Translations under genes and position numbers: made by a program
Shown: positions 41,077-43,914 of the stretch, piece after piece
Layout: every line of letters begins with the position of its first letter
How positions within the stretch are numbered: position 1 is the stretch's first letter
Notes under the pieces: model-generated
The model's input: only the letters and a program-made list of their open reading frames with translations
The model's database searches: none
Told to the model about the DNA's origin: nothing
Source: a virus
IMG/VR virus record: IMGVR_UViG_3300033978_000436
Location: 1-43,914 of that record
Strand: one strand, 5' to 3'
DNA length: 43,914 nt

Positions 41077-41607
41077 ATGAGTTTGATTCGTGGCAACATG
41101 TCTGTTCGACGCAACGATAAATGCCCGTGCGACAGCGGCAAGAAATATAAACATTGCCACTCGCCGGAAGCGTCAAAGCATCCAAACAGCCACATGAAGC
41201 CGGTGAAGTACATAGACAGCGGCGAAGAAGCTGTGAAGTACGTAATCGGCGATAGTACAGGCGTAAAATTCTTCTCCGACAAAGATAACAATATCCTTGT
41301 CTTTGCCTCGCGCGAAGAAGCCACGGCAATTGCGCTGCTCGAAGACTTTGCTGACCAAGCGCCCGGCGAGATTAACGTTGCCGGCGTTGGGCAAACCAAG
41401 TGGGAGCATTTGCAAACCAAGCTGCCGTATGTAGAAGTTAAAAGTGTTGAGCACGCCGCGAGCCTCATTCGCGAGCGTATTGAAATTCAAGCCGCCAAAC
41501 TGGAGAGCATGTCTGATGAAGTCGACCAACCAGAAGAAGAAAATAGTTCCAAAGAAAAAGCCCAGCCGGAAACCGCAAGCGAAGAAAACGAAATCAACGC
41601 GCAGTGA
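41077..41607 (+). CDS. SEC-C zinc-motif protein
   Basis: 176 residues; CGGAGGT ribosome site. Residues 12-28, RNDKCPCDSGKKYKHCH, are the SEC-C metal-binding motif (C-P-C-x-S-G-x-K-Y-K-x-C-[CH]) known from the C-terminus of SecA, but here it opens the protein. The rest (FFSDKDNNILVFASREEATA then VKSVEHAASLIRERIEIQA) is unrecognised and ends in an acidic tail. Function unknown; SEC-C often marks zinc- or ribosome-binding proteins. It overlaps the next gene by 92 bases. Confidence 0.7.
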   Translation: MSLIRGNMSVRRNDKCPCDSGKKYKHCHSPEASKHPNSHMKPVKYIDSGEEAVKYVIGDSTGVKFFSDKDNNILVFASREEATAIALLEDFADQAPGEINVAGVGQTKWEHLQTKLPYVEVKSVEHAASLIRERIEIQAAKLESMSDEVDQPEEENSSKEKAQPETASEENEINAQ

Positions 41608-41902
41608 TGCCGTTGACGTAGTCCTTCTTGAAACGCTGGACGAGTTGGTGTCTGTATTGAAGGGTCACCGGGAAGTGCTGGCCGACCTGCAAAAGCATGT
41701 AGCTGCGTTATATGCGCGCAGTAAATACGATAATCAGCCGCAGCAGCCGCAGCCGCAACAATGGCCTAGCTGGCCGTTAGCCGGCAAAGGCACATACACA
41801 TATGCGGCGCCGTATTACGTCGACTGCACGAACGGTTCGCAGCATTTGTACGGGTATATCGGCAACCAGCCAGCGGGTTCAAACCAACCTAAGAACAAAT
41901 AA
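41516..41902 (+). CDS. Lys-rich start, Pro/Gln-rich end protein
   Basis: 128 residues from the ATG at 41516, inside the SEC-C gene's acidic tail. KKKIVPKKKPSRKPQAKKTK is a strongly basic arm; a helix (VVLLETLDELVSVLKGHREV) follows, then a low-complexity QPQQPQPQQWPSWPLAG and an aromatic end. Not recognised. Such overlap of acidic and basic tails is an accident of frame but looks coding by its start codon and ribosome site (GGAG). Confidence 0.5.
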   Translation: MKSTNQKKKIVPKKKPSRKPQAKKTKSTRSDAVDVVLLETLDELVSVLKGHREVLADLQKHVAALYARSKYDNQPQQPQPQQWPSWPLAGKGTYTYAAPYYVDCTNGSQHLYGYIGNQPAGSNQPKNK

Positions 41903-41904
41903 CA

Positions 41905-42201
41905 ATGGACCTTGAGCCTATTTGGGCCGGCGACAAGCAGGCTATTCGGCTTGCCATGGGTGAGTTGAGCGCGCAAGAAATGCGTAGCGTTCTTGCGTTG
42001 CTCAATCTTCTTCGCCCAGAGCACGAGAAGCTGCAATACAAGCTGCGCGAGTATTCATTGGAATTACTCGCGCTGCACGATCAGGCACTATTAACTCAGA
42101 TGGCTTACCTCAAACAACAAGGATGCTGTAATGACGTTTCACGAACTGGAAGAGAAGGTGCTGCAGTGGGCGATGGACCGGAAGATCATTCCCAACAGTA
42201 A
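41905..42201 (+). CDS. Helical protein of unknown function
   Basis: 98 residues. DKQAIRLAMGELSAQEMRSV, LNLLRPEHEKLQYKLREYSL and HDQALLTQMAYLKQQG suggest helices. The last 20 residues overlap the MazG-like gene and probably carry no independent fold. Not recognised. Confidence 0.6.
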   Translation: MDLEPIWAGDKQAIRLAMGELSAQEMRSVLALLNLLRPEHEKLQYKLREYSLELLALHDQALLTQMAYLKQQGCCNDVSRTGREGAAVGDGPEDHSQQ

Positions 42202-42439
42202 TCCCACAGCGCAACTCATGAAGACAATGTCGGAGTTGGGCGAGTTAGCCGACGCCACGCTCAAGGGCGATGACGCCGGCATTGTGGACGGCGTAGGCGA
42301 CGTGCTGGTGACACTGATTCTGTACTGCAAATTACAAGAAATCAGCGTAGCGGCATGTTTAGGTCGTGCCTACGATGAGATTAAAGATAGAAAAGGCACT
42401 TTAACACCAGAAGGTATTTTTGTGAAAGAGACAGCATGA
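42131..42439 (+). CDS. MazG-like nucleotide pyrophosphohydrolase
   Basis: 102 residues; AAGGA ribosome site. MKTMSELGELADATLKGDDA with EL-x-EL and GIVDGVGDVLVTLILYC supply the acidic metal-binding residues of the MazG/all-alpha NTP pyrophosphohydrolases (ExxE...ExxD), and RAYDEIKDRKGTL the usual C-terminal signature. Converts (d)NTPs to NMPs with PPi. In phages these enzymes may adjust nucleotide pools or ppGpp. Overlaps both neighbours by a few bases. Confidence 0.82.
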   Translation: MTFHELEEKVLQWAMDRKIIPNSNPTAQLMKTMSELGELADATLKGDDAGIVDGVGDVLVTLILYCKLQEISVAACLGRAYDEIKDRKGTLTPEGIFVKETA

Positions 42440-42741
42440 TCGATCCAAATAAAGTAATAAGTGACTGCGAGCAAGCCGATCATATTATGCAGGATCAACG
42501 GGCCGAAATTGATCGGCTCAAGGAAGCCCTCCGCCGCCTCGCTGACCAAGACGCCACGCTCTCGGTGTGCAACGGCAACGTAATTGTGACGATGGACGCC
42601 ACGCTCACCGACGAGGAGTTGGAGGCGGTGGAGTGGTCGATTAACGATCAGATTGCCGGTGGGCATCAAGATCACCCAACTGTTAAAGCCGTTATCGTCA
42701 CCCTGCGCGGCCTGCTGGAGCGGCTTGGAGGTGACAAGTGA
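42436..42741 (+). CDS. LTDxE...LRGLLERL family protein, copy 1
   Basis: 101 residues. A coiled-coil start (RAEIDRLKEALRRLADQD) is followed by LTDEELEAVEWS and a C-terminal VTLRGLLERLGG. The same two motifs recur in the next four genes, so this is a tandem family. ATGA start overlap with the MazG-like gene. The family motif, LTD-x-E-x-x-AV-x-WA, then LRGLLERL, I associate with planctomycete proteins; function unknown. Confidence 0.65.
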   Translation: MIDPNKVISDCEQADHIMQDQRAEIDRLKEALRRLADQDATLSVCNGNVIVTMDATLTDEELEAVEWSINDQIAGGHQDHPTVKAVIVTLRGLLERLGGDK

Positions 42742-42989
42742 GTGACATCGTTTTCGACGGCATGGTGTTTGACAGGCTCCGCGAGATAGGCGACCAGAGC
42801 GACAGGATTGCATCGCTGGAGTCAGAGATCGCCCGCCTGCGCCTCACCGACGATGAACGGGAGACGATCAAGCGGGCGATTGACTCGCAGCAGGACCGGG
42901 CTGCCGAAATGCACAGTAGATCATGGGACGCAGCCGCCATCGACGAGGACTGCGACACGCTACGCGGGCTGCTGGAACGACTAGGTTGA
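42738..42989 (+). CDS. LTDxE...LRGLLERL family protein, copy 2
   Basis: 83 residues from GTG 42738, overlapping the stop above. RIASLESEIARLRLTDDERE, then CDTLRGLLERLG: the helix, the LTDDERE core and the tail of copy 1 recur with a differently worn middle (a longer Ala/Asp-rich spacer). Confidence 0.62.
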   Translation: MSDIVFDGMVFDRLREIGDQSDRIASLESEIARLRLTDDERETIKRAIDSQQDRAAEMHSRSWDAAAIDEDCDTLRGLLERLG

Positions 42990-43032
42990 GAACACCGAAG
43001 ATCAACAGCCGCGAACTAGGAGGGCGGCGACT

Positions 43033-43356
43033 ATGAGCGATACGAATGAGCAGTCTGTTGCATCGAATGGTTCTCACGGGGAGCCAGTCGCGTGGGGTGT
43101 GTTTTACGGCGATGGAAAACTTCATTCATTATTGGACTCGCACGCAAAGGCCGAATGCACGGCGTTGACAATGCGAAAGTTCGACCATCTCGGCGTCTAT
43201 GTTTCGCCGCTCTATTGCCAGCCAACGCTCACCGAAGCGGAGCAACTCGCAGTTGCATGGGCGGCGAGAGAGGCCGACGAGTGGGACGAGGAAGACACCC
43301 CAGAGGTCGCTGCACACGCCGATGCGTTGCGCGGGTTGGCAAGGCGACTATTCTGA
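43033..43356 (+). CDS. LTDxE...LRGLLERL family protein, copy 3 (diverged)
   Basis: 107 residues; GGAGG ribosome site. A different N-terminus (EPVAWGVFYGDGKLHSLLDS then HLGVYVSPLYCQPTL) precedes LTEAEQLAVAWAAREADEWD and ADALRGLARRLF, so the C-terminal module is shared but the N-terminal half has been exchanged, as in a domain fusion. Confidence 0.6.
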   Translation: MSDTNEQSVASNGSHGEPVAWGVFYGDGKLHSLLDSHAKAECTALTMRKFDHLGVYVSPLYCQPTLTEAEQLAVAWAAREADEWDEEDTPEVAAHADALRGLARRLF

Positions 43357-43394
43357 GAACGAACAGGATCGCGTGGTTCTGGAGACACACACAC

Positions 43395-43562
43395 ATGACA
43401 ATCACTCAAATAATCGGCGCTGCACTGATCTCATCACCATTTGCGGGCGTTGCTGTGTTGTGCCACATGCACGGCGGCTGGCCCGCCGTTGCTGTAGTGT
43501 TTGGTGCGAGCGGAGCCGTTGTTGCTGCTATCGCACTTGGGTGTCGACTTCTGGTTCCATAA
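43395..43562 (+). CDS. Small two-span membrane protein
   Basis: 55 residues; GGAG ribosome site. Two hydrophobic spans (IIGAALISSPFAGVAVLCHM, then WPAVAVVFGASGAVVAAIAL) with a short loop. Not related to the tandem family around it by sequence. A holin-like or anchor protein is possible. Confidence 0.5.
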   Translation: MTITQIIGAALISSPFAGVAVLCHMHGGWPAVAVVFGASGAVVAAIALGCRLLVP

Positions 43563-43587
43563 CACGCAGGATCAGGAGCGGCGAACA

Positions 43588-43782
43588 ATGAGCGATGACA
43601 ACACGCACATGGCTACGGCAAAGCTGGCTGCCGCGAACACATGGCTGCAAGAAGAAATCAAGCGGTTGCGGCTCACCGACGCGGAGCGGGAGGCGGTGGA
43701 GTGGGCGGAAGAACTCGCTGGAAACTGCGAAGAGTTTGATCGCGTTGACACGCTTCGCAACCTACTGGAGAGAACGAAGTGA
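43588..43782 (+). CDS. LTDxE...LRGLLERL family protein, copy 4
   Basis: 64 residues from the ATG at 43588 (AGGAG). WLQEEIKRLRLTDAEREAVE then FDRVDTLRNLLERTK reproduces copy 2 closely. Its 5' flank, AGGATCAGGAGCGGCG, resembles the flanks of copies above, consistent with duplication of gene and leader together. Confidence 0.62.
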   Translation: MSDDNTHMATAKLAAANTWLQEEIKRLRLTDAEREAVEWAEELAGNCEEFDRVDTLRNLLERTK

Positions 43783-43914
43783 CTAAAACACAATGTCAAG
43801 TTCCGTCGCAAATAAACGTGACGCTCACAGACGAGCAGCGAGAGTCATTGCGGGCGTCCTTGTCAGGCGGTGCAGGAGGCCCGCTGGTTCATCCACCGCA
43901 GCCCGCGCTCACCG
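43779..43914 (+). CDS. LTDxE family protein, copy 5 (3' end outside window)
   Basis: The frame opens at GTG 43779, overlapping the stop of copy 4 by 4 bases, and stays open to the window end (45 codons). INVTLTDEQRESLRASLSGG carries the family core. Too short to say whether the LRGLLERL tail follows. Confidence 0.5.
   Translation, partial: MTKTQCQVPSQINVTLTDEQRESLRASLSGGAGGPLVHPPQPALT

Overview
The window looks like part of a large tailed-phage genome (or a prophage or phage-like element). It carries a large terminase subunit, collagen-like and Ig/Fn3-domain virion proteins, a primase-like replication protein, tRNA genes, MazG-type nucleotide enzymes and several dozen short, tightly packed genes with ATGA-type overlaps. 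Several proteins look like planctomycete proteins: a CsrA homologue, a free-standing RNA polymerase alpha-CTD, a protein with an 'IRNEIAK...VSQLLKKSG' helix-turn-helix-like segment, a small secreted Cys-rich peptide, and a tandem family ending in 'LRGLLERL'. A planctomycete host is therefore my best guess, by inference only. I see no integrase, capsid, portal or tail-tube gene, so temperate or virulent lifestyle cannot be decided.

Layout. 1-6.0 kb: virion surface genes, namely a protein with repeated beta-rich modules plus a collagen tail (cut by the window start), a second collagen-like protein, Ig-like and Fn3 proteins, and two small Cys-containing paralogues. 6.0-9.6 kb: small unknowns, a glycosyltransferase, a MerR-like protein and one reverse-strand gene. 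9.6-16.2 kb: gene-expression and replication functions, namely csrA, an initiator-like tRNA, a large reverse-strand protein, the primase-like protein, a hyperacidic protein, a pyrimidine-dimer-glycosylase-family protein, tRNA-Thr, an unclassified RNA with tRNA-like ends, a GNAT enzyme and an alpha-CTD protein. 16.2-22.5 kb: small genes, the reverse-strand terminase, small membrane proteins, a DUF5664-type enzyme and an acidic two-part protein.

22.5-28.5 kb: two strong hairpins, then a DUF1257 - DUF2997 - Ycf46-like AAA+ ATPase module whose codon use differs from most neighbours, a 314-aa helical protein, a hexapeptide-repeat protein, and a secreted Cys-rich peptide with a folded leader and a strong terminator. 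28.5-39.3 kb: a long forward operon-like run of conserved phage/bacterial unknowns (resembling DUF6878, DUF6915, DUF3085, DUF6745 and the BPSL0761 family) ending in a ParB-like protein and a strong terminator. 39.3-40.0 kb: a mostly non-coding region full of hairpins, with one 53-aa ORF. 40.0-43.9 kb: a DUF7227-like protein, a SEC-C zinc protein, a MazG-like enzyme and a tandemly duplicated family of small proteins running off the window end.

The window contains several elements that could redirect host gene expression: CsrA with a possible CsrA-binding hairpin, an alpha-CTD protein, an initiator-like tRNA, and a tmRNA-topology RNA. That they form one programme is my inference. Family names come from recognising sequence patterns; no database search was run.
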